Source of the DNA: Thermodesulfatator sp. | GTDB lineage: Bacteria; Desulfobacterota; Thermodesulfobacteria; Thermodesulfobacteriales; Thermodesulfobacteriaceae | Direction: 5' to 3' | Length of the DNA stretch: 14,196 nt | Assembly: GCA_003978075.1 (NCBI GenBank) | Contig: QOAM01000106.1 | Coordinates: forward strand, 1 to 14,196 | In this document: positions 1-6,242 of the stretch, in pieces | Layout: each line of letters starts with the position of its first letter | Numbering within the stretch: position 1 is the first letter of the stretch | Program-made: the position numbers and the translations under genes | The notes under the pieces: model-generated | Databases searched by the model: none | What the model saw: the letters and a program-made list of their open reading frames with translations, nothing else | Told to the model about the DNA's origin: nothing

Positions 1-241
1 GTTTAAAAGGCGAAAGAGGATAGCAGATTCCTCCCCCATTTTTATTCAGGTCATGAAATTTACAAGATATTTTAGAAGAAAAAGGTTCCCCAAGGAAGCC
101 CTAATATGGCGAAAGGTCTCCCTTATTTCTCTACCCAGCTGGAAGACACGAAGATTAAGGCTCAAAAAGTGGTGAACTTGGGGGTAAAAAGAGAGAGGTC
201 TCGTAAGGTCTATATTTACTTGCGTTCTAGGGGTGCGGAGG

Positions 242-694
242 ATGCTCGGAGATCTTGAAAAGCGTCTCTTGGAGCGTTTGCAGGAAGGTCTCCCTTTGGA
301 GTCGCGGCCCTTCGCTCGCCTGGGAGAAGAGCTGGGACTTTCGGAAGAAGAGGTACTGGCCCTCCTGCGAAATTTAAAGGAACGCGGGATCCTGCGCCAT
401 CTGGGGGCCAGCCCTGACTCCCGCCGCCTGGGGTTCGTAACCACCCTGGCCGCAGTATCCGTCCCCCCGCCTAAGGCCCAGGAAGTGGCCCGGAGAATCG
501 CCACCCATCCCGAGGTCACCCACTGCTACCTCCGTCGCCACCGGCTGAACATCTGGTTCACTCTGGTGGCCCGCGACTGGAAAGAGGTGGAAAGGATCCT
601 GGAGGAGGTTGCGCAAGAGACAGGTTCTCCTGTGCGCCACTTCCCAGCAGAAAAGCTTTTCAAACTTCGGGCCACCTTTCGCCTTAGGGATTAG
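242..694 (+). CDS. Siroheme decarboxylase-type Lrp/AsnC protein (AhbA/AhbB/NirD-like)
   Basis: A 150-residue protein with an N-terminal winged helix-turn-helix of the AsnC/Lrp type (about residues 20-55, including RPFARLGEELGLSEEEV) and a C-terminal ligand-binding-type domain. The block THCYLRRHRLNIWFTLVA at residues 93-110 and the ending FPAEKLFKLRATF match the signature of the Ahb/NirDLGH family, which decarboxylates siroheme to didecarboxysiroheme in the alternative heme (or heme d1) pathway. These proteins look like regulators but act as cytoplasmic enzymes, usually as an AhbA-AhbB heterodimer. No partner subunit lies in this window, and I cannot say whether this is the A or the B subunit. 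I chose ATG 242 because it aligns with family N-termini; an in-frame GTG at 233 is possible, and neither has a well-spaced ribosome binding site (GGAGG abuts the ATG directly). The 3' end overlaps the convergent DedA gene by 11 bp. An ordinary Lrp regulator is the alternative, less likely given the tryptophan-rich block. Confidence 0.8.
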   Translation: MLGDLEKRLLERLQEGLPLESRPFARLGEELGLSEEEVLALLRNLKERGILRHLGASPDSRRLGFVTTLAAVSVPPPKAQEVARRIATHPEVTHCYLRRHRLNIWFTLVARDWKEVERILEEVAQETGSPVRHFPAEKLFKLRATFRLRD

Positions 695-1304
695 GTCCCT
701 TGCGGGAGATGAGGCCCGCATAAAGGGCCACACAGAAAAGGGCAAAGAGGGTTGCCCCTACTCCGGCCTGGTGAAGGGCTTTTTGAAGCAGGGCCTGGTT
801 TTTCCCCACCCAATATCCACAGAGGGCCAAGACGGTGACCCAGATTCCCGCTCCGAGAGCGGTAAAGAGGCTAAAAAGCCAGGGGTTCATCCGCCCGAGG
901 CCGGCAGGAAGGCTAATATACTGCCGCACACCGGGGAGGAGGCGCCCCACAAAGGTGGAAATATGCCCGTGATGTGCAAAAAAGATCTCTACCCGGAGGA
1001 GCGCACCTTCGGAGAGGAAGAGATAGCGACCGTAACGCCGTAGGAAGCCGCGCAAGGCCGGGCGTCCCCACTTAAGAGCCAAGAAATAGTTGAACCAGGC
1101 CCCGGCCAGGCTCCCTATAGCTCCGGAGAGGATGACCGCCGCCAAATTCATCTCCCCCAAGGCCGCTAAATAGGCTGCCGGCGGAACGACCACTTCGCTG
1201 GGAAAGGGAAAAAGGGAAGACTCCAGGGCCATGAGGAGAAAAATGCCGGGATAACCGAGCCGCGCCACCCCCTCCAGCAACCAATGCCCCCAGGAACCTA
1301 GCAC
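684..1304 (-). CDS. DedA/VTT-family inner-membrane protein
   Basis: A 206-residue, strongly hydrophobic protein with about five membrane or re-entrant segments. DedA (SNARE-associated/VTT) hallmarks are present: ALESSLFPFPSEVVVPPAAY at residues 26-45, and the block GRLLPGVRQYISLPAGLGRM at about residues 120-139 with the conserved Gly-Arg and Pro-Gly. DedA proteins are thought to flip lipids such as undecaprenyl phosphate or phosphatidylethanolamine across the inner membrane and to support envelope homeostasis; the exact substrate cannot be read from sequence. The start is a GTG at 1304, giving a typical N-terminus; GAGG precedes it with essentially no spacer, so the start is only moderately sure. 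It lies 86 nt downstream of the FmdB-type gene on the same strand, with a GC-rich hairpin between them, and its stop falls inside the convergent Ahb-type gene. Confidence 0.88.
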   Translation of the reverse strand: MLGSWGHWLLEGVARLGYPGIFLLMALESSLFPFPSEVVVPPAAYLAALGEMNLAAVILSGAIGSLAGAWFNYFLALKWGRPALRGFLRRYGRYLFLSEGALLRVEIFFAHHGHISTFVGRLLPGVRQYISLPAGLGRMNPWLFSLFTALGAGIWVTVLALCGYWVGKNQALLQKALHQAGVGATLFALFCVALYAGLISRKGPNP

Positions 1305-1362
1305 CCTCTAGAGACCTTGAAAAGGATTTTCTTTTCTCGGGATCTTCCTCGAGAGTAAAGGG

Positions 1363-1379
1363 AGGGGCGCACGGCCCCT
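1363..1379 (-). terminator. GC-rich hairpin between the FmdB-type gene and dedA (weak terminator or attenuator)
   Basis: A perfect 6-bp stem (AGGGGC with GCCCCT) closes a 5-nt loop just after the FmdB-type stop codon. On the minus strand it is followed by TCCCTTTAC rather than a clean T-run, so it may only attenuate transcription into the DedA gene or stabilise the upstream mRNA. Only the hairpin itself is seen directly. Confidence 0.3.
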
Positions 1380-1390
1380 TCCTCCTAAGC

Positions 1391-1600
1391 TCAGCCAAAG
1401 CCGAAACCTGTGCCTCCACTTCCACAGGAGCCAAAACCCAGACCTCCCCCTCCAAAGGTGCAGGCAAAAAGGGAAAACTCCCGTTTCACGCGGGAGCTTC
1501 CACAGCGGGGGCAGCGCACATCCCGCTCATCCCGACTACTGAGGCAGAGCTTCTCAAAGCGCTCCCCGCAATGCTCACAGCGAAATTCGTAAATAGGCAT
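1391..1600 (-). CDS. FmdB-family zinc-ribbon regulatory protein
   Basis: A 69-residue protein beginning MPIYEFRCEHCGERFE, the diagnostic start of the FmdB/CxxC_CXXC_SSSS family. The zinc-ribbon cysteines are C8 and C11, then C30 and C33 (RCPRCGS). The C-terminal third is a glycine-rich tail with two further cysteines, common in this family. FmdB was named from the formylmethanofuran dehydrogenase cluster, but the molecular role of these small proteins is largely unknown; a nucleic-acid-binding or regulatory role is inferred from the fold. ATG at 1600 is chosen because GGGAGG stands about 8 nt upstream and the family starts exactly at this methionine; an upstream in-frame GTG at 1609 overlaps that site and is rejected. 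The gene leads a minus-strand pair with the DedA gene and is divergent from argJ. Confidence 0.85.
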   Translation of the reverse strand: MPIYEFRCEHCGERFEKLCLSSRDERDVRCPRCGSSRVKREFSLFACTFGGGGLGFGSCGSGGTGFGFG

Positions 1601-1789
1601 ACCCCTCACCTCCCTTTCGGGCTTTTCAACGCTTGAAATTTAAATCCTTTCCTCCTCAAGTAAAGGCCACCCCCCTCCTTGGGGGCGGTTTCCCTCGGAG
1701 ACTTCGTCCTATCCCAAGGCTGGCCATTTTCAACGGTTCAAAGGGCTCCAGAGGATTTACTTCGGGGCCTTCGAGGTTATATTGGGAGC

Positions 1790-2956
1790 ATGCGCAGGCC
1801 TCAGGGATACCTTTTTTCGGCGGTAGAGGCCGGAATCCGGTATAAAGGGAGGCCGGACTTGGGGCTCATCTTCTCTCAGACACCGGCCTTTTGGGCCGGG
1901 GTCTTCACCCGTAATGATTTTAAAGCCGCCCCGGTGCTCCTGGGCCTTAAAAGGCGGGGGGAAGTGTCCCGGGTGCGGGCGATTCTGGTCAATAGCGGAT
2001 GCGCTAACGCCTGTACCGGTCCGGAGGGGCTCCAAGATGCGGAGACCTTACTCCGGGATCTCGCCGGACTTCTTCGGATATCTCCGGAGGAGATCCTTCC
2101 GGCCTCCACCGGGGTCATTGGCCTACGCCTGCCGGTACCGCGCATCCGAAAGGTCCTCCCGGACCTGGTGGCAGGTCTATCTCCGGATCACGCCCCTCTC
2201 GTGGCCCGGGCCATGATGACCACCGACACCTTCCCCAAGATGGTCTCCCGGGAGCTGGAAATCCGTGGTCGCCGTTTTACCCTCCTCGGCCTGGCCAAAG
2301 GGGCGGGGATGATCGCCCCCCAGATGGCCACCATGTTGGCCTTCATCCTCACCGACGCCCTTATCCCTCCTGCGGAATTGGCCCCGGCCCTTCGAGAGGC
2401 TACGGAAGGATCCTTTAACCGCATCACCGTGGATGGGGACACGAGCACCAACGACACCGTCTATCTCTTGGCCAATGGCCAGGCCGGGGAACTCCCCTCC
2501 GAGGCCTGGTCCACCTTCAGGGAGGCCCTCTCCGAAGTGGCCCGGGAATTGGCCCTTCTCATCGTGCGCGACGGGGAGGGGGCCTCCAAGCTGGTGAAGG
2601 TAGTGGTGCGCGAGGCCCGCAGTGCAGAAGAGGCCGAGCTTTTGGCCCGGGCTGTGGCCCATTCCCCCTTGGTCAAGACGGCCTTCTTCGGGGAGGATCC
2701 CAACTGGGGGCGCCTGCTCGCGGCTTTGGGAAAGCTGGGGTTGGGCCTTTCCCTGGAAAAGATCTCCATTTTTATAAACGGGATACCTCTGGTGGAAAGG
2801 GGCCGAGGGATGCCGGAAGAGAAGGTCCGAAAGGAAATGCACCGGGCGGAATTCACGGTGGAGGTCCGGCTTGGTCTGGGGCAGGCCTCTTCGGAGGTCT
2901 TTACTTGTGATCTCACTTACGACTACATTAAGATAAATGCCGCCTATCGCACTTGA
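1790..2956 (+). CDS. argJ: Bifunctional glutamate N-acetyltransferase / amino-acid acetyltransferase ArgJ
   Basis: ArgJ transfers the acetyl group from N-acetylornithine to glutamate, closing the cyclic arginine pathway; bifunctional members also use acetyl-CoA. The 388-residue product matches the family length of about 390-400. Visible motifs are PQGYLFSAVEAGIR at the N-terminus, AGVFTRNDFKAAPV (residues 36-49), NSGCANACTG (68-77), STGVIG (106-111) and KGAGMIAPQMATMLAF (170-185). In the last, T181 of ATML is the conserved nucleophile where the precursor cleaves itself into alpha and beta chains. The C-terminus YDYIKINAAYRT is also canonical. The open frame extends upstream to a TTG at 1679, but those 37 residues have no family counterpart, so ATG 1790 is preferred; its ribosome binding site is poor (GGGAG almost touching the ATG). 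The stop codon overlaps the ribosome binding site of the next small gene, implying one operon. Whether it is mono- or bifunctional cannot be decided here. Confidence 0.95.
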   Translation: MRRPQGYLFSAVEAGIRYKGRPDLGLIFSQTPAFWAGVFTRNDFKAAPVLLGLKRRGEVSRVRAILVNSGCANACTGPEGLQDAETLLRDLAGLLRISPEEILPASTGVIGLRLPVPRIRKVLPDLVAGLSPDHAPLVARAMMTTDTFPKMVSRELEIRGRRFTLLGLAKGAGMIAPQMATMLAFILTDALIPPAELAPALREATEGSFNRITVDGDTSTNDTVYLLANGQAGELPSEAWSTFREALSEVARELALLIVRDGEGASKLVKVVVREARSAEEAELLARAVAHSPLVKTAFFGEDPNWGRLLAALGKLGLGLSLEKISIFINGIPLVERGRGMPEEKVRKEMHRAEFTVEVRLGLGQASSEVFTCDLTYDYIKINAAYRT

Positions 2957-2966
2957 GGAGGAACCC

Positions 2967-3137
2967 ATGGAGATGGGTTTTTGTCAAAAATTTCAGGAGG
3001 AGGTCCCCTTCTCGGAGGGGTGTCGGCACCCGAAGGACTATTGTCCTTATCGCCAAGCCTGTATGGTTTATCTCTTCGGGAAAGAAAGGAAAAAGGGCCG
3101 GGATTTCTCGCGGGAAAGTGAAAATCCTCCTCACTAA
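2967..3137 (+). CDS. Small cysteine-rich protein between argJ and surE
   Basis: A 56-residue protein of unknown function, not assigned to a named family here. It has four cysteines in its first 32 residues (C6, C19, C26, C32) with nearby H21, in the pattern C-x12-C-R-H-P-x3-C-P-Y-R-x2-C. This resembles a metal site (zinc or iron-sulfur), although no metal is demonstrated. The C-terminal third is basic and charged (FGKERKKGRD). Translation is well supported: GAGGAGGA sits 5 nt before ATG 2967 and overlaps the argJ stop codon, and the 3' end overlaps the surE start by 20 nt in another frame. That tight nesting argues for a real coupled gene rather than a chance frame, and it may help translate surE. 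A longer in-frame start at 2937 lies inside argJ and has no comparable ribosome binding site. There is no signal peptide or membrane segment. Confidence 0.72.
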   Translation: MEMGFCQKFQEEVPFSEGCRHPKDYCPYRQACMVYLFGKERKKGRDFSRESENPPH

Positions 3138-3864
3138 CGACGACGGCATATACGCCGAGGGCCTTTGCGCCCTCTACCGGGCCCTCTCCCCGGAACACGA
3201 GGTGGTTATCGTGGCCCCGGAGGCGGAACGCAGCGCCGTGGGGCACGCCATTACCCTTTCGGATCCCCTACGGGTAAGGGTGATCCGTCAAGGCCGAGAA
3301 TTCTGGGGATATGCCGTAAAAGGCACGCCCACCGACTGCGTGAAGCTGGCCTTTTACGAACTGGTAGGACCGGTGGATCTGGTGGTCTCAGGCATCAATC
3401 GAGGGGCCAATGTGGGGATCAATGTACTTTATTCCGGGACGGTTTCAGCCGCTACCGAAGCCGCCATCCTGGGTATGCCGGCCTTGGCCGTTTCTCTAGC
3501 AGCTTATACTCAAGAAGACTACTGTTTTGCCGCTTATTTCACCTCTACTTTAGTGGAAAACCTTCCCCTTTCCACCCCTTTTTGCCTCAATGTCAACATT
3601 CCCCACCTTCCTGCCCACCTTATAAAAGGTGTAAAGATTACTCGACAAGGTACGCGCAAGCTACAAGAAAGGTTTGAAAAACGCCTAGATCCTCATGGTA
3701 ATGTTTATTATTGGCAATGTGGAGAAAGGTTTTTAGAGGATGATCCCGACACCGATGTGGTAGCGCTAGAAGCGGGTTATATCAGCATTACCCCTTTAAC
3801 ACACGATTTAACCGACTATAAACTCCTTCCTTTTTTGAAAAACTTCCAATTTTTCTCTTCTTAA
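3118..3864 (+). CDS. surE: 5'/3'-nucleotidase SurE
   Basis: SurE is a metal-dependent cytoplasmic phosphatase acting on nucleoside monophosphates, often linked to stationary-phase survival. At 248 residues the protein has the usual length. It starts VKILLTNDDG with the metal ligands D8 and D9, continues with APEAERSAVGHAITLSDPLR (S39 is the third ligand) and KGTPTDCVKLAF, and has VVSGINRGANVG with N94 as the fourth ligand, then the YSGTVSAATEAAILGMPALA block. GTG 3118 is chosen because SurE proteins begin right at this beta strand; the frame stays open to 2953, but the extra upstream residues match nothing in the family. The start lies inside the end of the cysteine-rich gene, with only a weak GGGAAA before it, so translational coupling is likely. 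Composition changes within the gene: by hand count about 60% GC over 3121-3480 and about 43% over 3481-3840, although the frame stays intact and family-like. Confidence 0.95.
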   Translation: MKILLTNDDGIYAEGLCALYRALSPEHEVVIVAPEAERSAVGHAITLSDPLRVRVIRQGREFWGYAVKGTPTDCVKLAFYELVGPVDLVVSGINRGANVGINVLYSGTVSAATEAAILGMPALAVSLAAYTQEDYCFAAYFTSTLVENLPLSTPFCLNVNIPHLPAHLIKGVKITRQGTRKLQERFEKRLDPHGNVYYWQCGERFLEDDPDTDVVALEAGYISITPLTHDLTDYKLLPFLKNFQFFSS

Positions 3865-3892
3865 TCCTTTCCAAGTCTTTTCCCAAAAAGTC

Positions 3893-3921
3893 TTGACAAG
3901 TTCCGGGCACATCTTTATACT
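3893..3921 (+). promoter_or_regulatory. Near-consensus sigma-70 promoter for the helix-turn-helix gene
   Basis: A perfect -35 box TTGACA (3893-3898), exactly 17 nt of spacer and a -10 box TATACT (3916-3921) stand between surE and the small helix-turn-helix gene. A strong ribosome binding site AAGGAGGT (3941-3948) follows, 6 nt before ATG 3955. Transcription would start near 3928, giving a leader of about 27 nt. This is the best-looking promoter in the window and makes the downstream gene independent of the argJ-surE operon. Confidence 0.85.
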
Positions 3922-3954
3922 TTGGACAACAAAATTGGGAAAGGAGGTTAAGTA

Positions 3955-4185
3955 ATGGCCAGAAGAAGGAGCAGGTTGGTCACGAAAGAGGATGTCAAAT
4001 TCATCTATGAAAACTATTCCAAAATGACGGCGGTGGAAATTGCGGAGAAACTAGGGATCAGCCGGTATCAAGTGACTAAAGTCGTCAGTGAGCTCCGCAA
4101 ACGGGGAGTGGACATTCCCAAAAAGGCAGGAAAGCGGCGCAACCCTATTGATGAATTTGTGGAAGAACTCAAGAAGGGCCAGTAG
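3955..4185 (+). CDS. Small helix-turn-helix DNA-binding protein
   Basis: A 76-residue protein with a clear helix-turn-helix at about residues 25-48 (TAVEIAEKLGISRYQVTKVV) in the pattern of homeodomain-like or sigma-region-4-like folds. A basic N-terminal arm (MARRRSR) and a basic segment KKAGKRR at about residues 56-62 could contact DNA, and an acidic helix (DEFVEELKK) ends the protein. I do not recognise a named family or a target. The whole protein is one DNA-binding unit with no sensor domain, so it could be a global, nucleoid-type or copy-type regulator; that is inference. It has its own strong promoter and ribosome binding site. Its stop lies only 3 nt from the convergent ribF stop, with no terminator visible between them. 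Its 5' half is AT-richer than the neighbouring genes. Confidence 0.85.
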   Translation: MARRRSRLVTKEDVKFIYENYSKMTAVEIAEKLGISRYQVTKVVSELRKRGVDIPKKAGKRRNPIDEFVEELKKGQ

Positions 4186-4188
4186 GGT

Positions 4189-5109
4189 CTAGCTCAGGAT
4201 CTGGCGGGCCCGCTGACAATCCTGGAGGATTTGTTCCCGGAGGGCGGCTGGAGAGGAAAACTTCTTCTCCGGCCGCAGGAATTTTATAAAGGCCACGGTG
4301 AGTGTTTCTCCGTATAAGTCACCCTGAAAATCAAAGAGGTGCACCTCCAAGCACAAGCGACGGCCTTCAAAGGTGGGGCGCTGGCCGAGGTTCATGACTC
4401 CCTTCCACCAGTTCCCGGCCCAGGCTACTCTCACCGCATAGACTCCCCGAGCCGGGAGGAGTTTTTCGGAAGAAACTTCGAGGTTGGCGGTGGGGAAGCC
4501 CAGGGTACGCCCCCGGCCTTCTCCCGGGATTACGCGGCCTTTCAAGGTGTAAGGCCGGCCTAAGAGCTGGGCAGCTCGGTCTACTTCTCCCTGGAAGAGG
4601 AGCTCCCGAATAAGGGAGCTCGAGACGGTGAGGCCATCGACCTTTTGGGGTGGAACTACCCGGACCTCAAAACCCAGCCTTTCCCCCAGACGAAGAAGGA
4701 GGGCCACATCTCCCCGTCGGCCCCGTCCAAAGCGATAATTGAACCCCACCACCAAGCCCTTTAGCCTCAGGCCGTCCACTAGATACTCCTCCACGAACTC
4801 CTCGGGAGGCAGGGAGGCCAGTTCTAGACCGAAGGGCAAGACCAGCACCCGGGAAAGGCCATAAGAGGCCAGGAGTTGCAAGCGCTCTTCAAAGGTGGTA
4901 AGCAGGGCCGGGGGATCCTCTGGACACAGAACCCGCCGAGGGTGGGGCTCGAAGGTCACCACCAAGGGTGTCCCTTTAATTTGGAGAGCCCAAGCCAGGG
5001 TTTCCCGGAGAAGGGCCTGGTGGCCCAAGTGGACCCCGTCGAAATTGCCCAGGGTCGCCACCGGCGAGGGCCATTCCAAGGGAAAGTCTCGGGGGGTATA
5101 GATTTTCAT
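4189..5109 (-). CDS. ribF: Bifunctional riboflavin kinase / FAD synthetase RibF
   Basis: RibF phosphorylates riboflavin to FMN and adenylylates FMN to FAD in the cytoplasm. The 306-residue protein has the normal two-domain layout. The N-terminal nucleotidyltransferase domain has GNFDGVHLGHQ (residues 21-31), TFEPHPR (52-58), GFNYRFGRGRRGD (122-134) and SSSLIRELL (163-171). The C-terminal riboflavin kinase domain starts about residue 184 with GRPYTLKGRVIPGEGRGRTL, followed by GFPTANL (204-210), GVYAV, NLGQRPTF (240-247), and ends with the usual FLRPEKKF and REQILQD segments. ATG 5109 is 2 nt after the carA stop and has little more than GAAG as a ribosome binding site, so it is probably translated by coupling to carA. 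It is the last gene of the prfB-carA-ribF cluster. No FMN riboswitch precedes it. Confidence 0.96.
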   Translation of the reverse strand: MKIYTPRDFPLEWPSPVATLGNFDGVHLGHQALLRETLAWALQIKGTPLVVTFEPHPRRVLCPEDPPALLTTFEERLQLLASYGLSRVLVLPFGLELASLPPEEFVEEYLVDGLRLKGLVVGFNYRFGRGRRGDVALLLRLGERLGFEVRVVPPQKVDGLTVSSSLIRELLFQGEVDRAAQLLGRPYTLKGRVIPGEGRGRTLGFPTANLEVSSEKLLPARGVYAVRVAWAGNWWKGVMNLGQRPTFEGRRLCLEVHLFDFQGDLYGETLTVAFIKFLRPEKKFSSPAALREQILQDCQRARQILS

Positions 5110-5111
5110 CT

Positions 5112-6242
5112 TCAGGCGTGTGCCCTTACCAGCTCCAGAAAGCGGTCGAAAAGGTATTCCGCATCGTGGGGTCCTGGGGCGTGTTCCGGATGATACTGCA
5201 CGGAGAAGGCCGGGATCTCTCGGTGGCGAATCCCCTCGAGGGTCCCGTCATTAAGATTGATATGGGTGATCTCTACCTCTGGGGGAAGCTCCTCGGCCCG
5301 CACACAAAACCCGTGGTTCTGCGAGGTAATTTCAATGCCTCCGGTGGTCAGGTCTTTTACCGGATGGTTGGCCCCCCGATGGCCAAACTTGAGTTTATAG
5401 GTGGTGGCTCCTAGGGCCTGGCCCAGCATTTGATGGCCGAGACAGATCCCGAAAAGGGGTTTTTTTCCCAAGAGGGCCTGCACCGTTTTCACCACATAGG
5501 GAACAGCCGCCGGATCCCCGGGCCCGTTGGAGAGGAAGACACCGTCCGGACCGCAGGCCAGGATCTTTTCAGCCGGGGTGTCTGCAGGAAAGACCAGGCA
5601 CTCACAGCCCCGGTCTTCGAAGATCCGCAACTGATTGAGTTTGAGACCACAGTCCAGCACGGCGATACGTAGCTCGCGATCCCCTATGAATTGGGTGGCT
5701 CCCCATTCCATGCGTCCTTCCCGCCAGCGGTAAGGGGCCCGCGTGGTGACCTCTTTTACCAGATCGCGCCCCACCAGCCCCGGGCTCTCTTTAACCCGTT
5801 CCAGGAACCTCTGGGGATGGAGATCCTCGGTGGTTACCCCGGCTTTCATCGCCCCGAAAAGGCGCAGGTGGCGGGTGAGGGCCCGGGTGTCTACCCCTTC
5901 CACCCCCAGGAGACCGTTTTCCGAGAGCCACTGCCCCAAAGACTTCTCCGCCCGCCAGTTGTGGTAATGAGGCTGATACTCCCGAACGACAAAGGCCTCC
6001 ACCTGAATACCCGGACTTTCCAAGTCTTCGGAGTTGACCCCGTAATTTCCGATAAGGGGATAGGTCATAGCCACAATTTGGCCCTTGTAAGAGGGATCGG
6101 TAAGGATCTCCTGGTAGCCGGTCATAGCCGTATTGAAGACCATCTCTCCAAAGGCTTCTCCCGGGCCGGTAAAGGACCAACCCCAAAAATGGGTCCCGTC
6201 TTCCAGCATGACCAGGGCCCTCAGGCGTCGGTTTTTTCTCAC
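5112..6242 (-). CDS. carA: Carbamoyl-phosphate synthase small (glutaminase) subunit CarA
   Basis: CarA hydrolyses glutamine and channels ammonia to CarB, which makes carbamoyl phosphate for pyrimidine and arginine synthesis. The 376-residue protein matches the family length. The N-terminal CPSase small-chain domain (LEDGTHFWGWSFTGPGEAFG, MTGYQEILTDPSY, TYPLIGNYGVN) is followed by a class I glutamine amidotransferase domain with nucleophile C267 in FGICLGHQ and the catalytic pair H351 and E353 in QYHPEHAPGPHD. The start is GTG 6242, overlapping the prfB stop as GTGA; GGAGG inside the last prfB codons stands about 7 nt upstream, so the two are tightly coupled. The large subunit CarB is not in this window. 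Linkage to argJ elsewhere in the window fits arginine supply, but the genes are not in one operon. Confidence 0.96.
   Translation of the reverse strand: MRKNRRLRALVMLEDGTHFWGWSFTGPGEAFGEMVFNTAMTGYQEILTDPSYKGQIVAMTYPLIGNYGVNSEDLESPGIQVEAFVVREYQPHYHNWRAEKSLGQWLSENGLLGVEGVDTRALTRHLRLFGAMKAGVTTEDLHPQRFLERVKESPGLVGRDLVKEVTTRAPYRWREGRMEWGATQFIGDRELRIAVLDCGLKLNQLRIFEDRGCECLVFPADTPAEKILACGPDGVFLSNGPGDPAAVPYVVKTVQALLGKKPLFGICLGHQMLGQALGATTYKLKFGHRGANHPVKDLTTGGIEITSQNHGFCVRAEELPPEVEITHINLNDGTLEGIRHREIPAFSVQYHPEHAPGPHDAEYLFDRFLELVRAHA

Noticed and set aside
194..203. AGAGGTCTCG occurs here and again at 10220-10229, both upstream of AT-rich -10-like sequences.
   Set aside because: Many 10-mers recur by chance in 14 kb, and the distance to the -10-like sequence differs (7 nt against 1 nt), so a shared operator is not supported.
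106..258. A possible 50-residue protein (MAKGLPYFSTQLEDT...) upstream of and overlapping the Ahb-type gene, with AAGGA 9 nt before its ATG.
   Set aside because: No recognisable motif, a weak ribosome binding site and an out-of-frame overlap with a well-supported gene. Too short to separate from chance without homologues.
46..519. A long minus-strand open frame opposite the Ahb-type gene.
   Set aside because: It is low-complexity Ser/Arg-rich antisense of a good coding region with no family signature and no ribosome binding site; a shadow frame.
1670..1685. A CCCCC-CTCCTT-GGGGG hairpin between the FmdB-type gene and argJ as a possible terminator or riboswitch.
   Set aside because: No T-run on either strand and no gene ending nearby for it to terminate; too small to support a riboswitch.
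2177..2968. A 263-codon minus-strand open frame opposite argJ.
   Set aside because: Antisense to a gene with complete ArgJ motifs; its Gly/His-rich product has no recognisable features.
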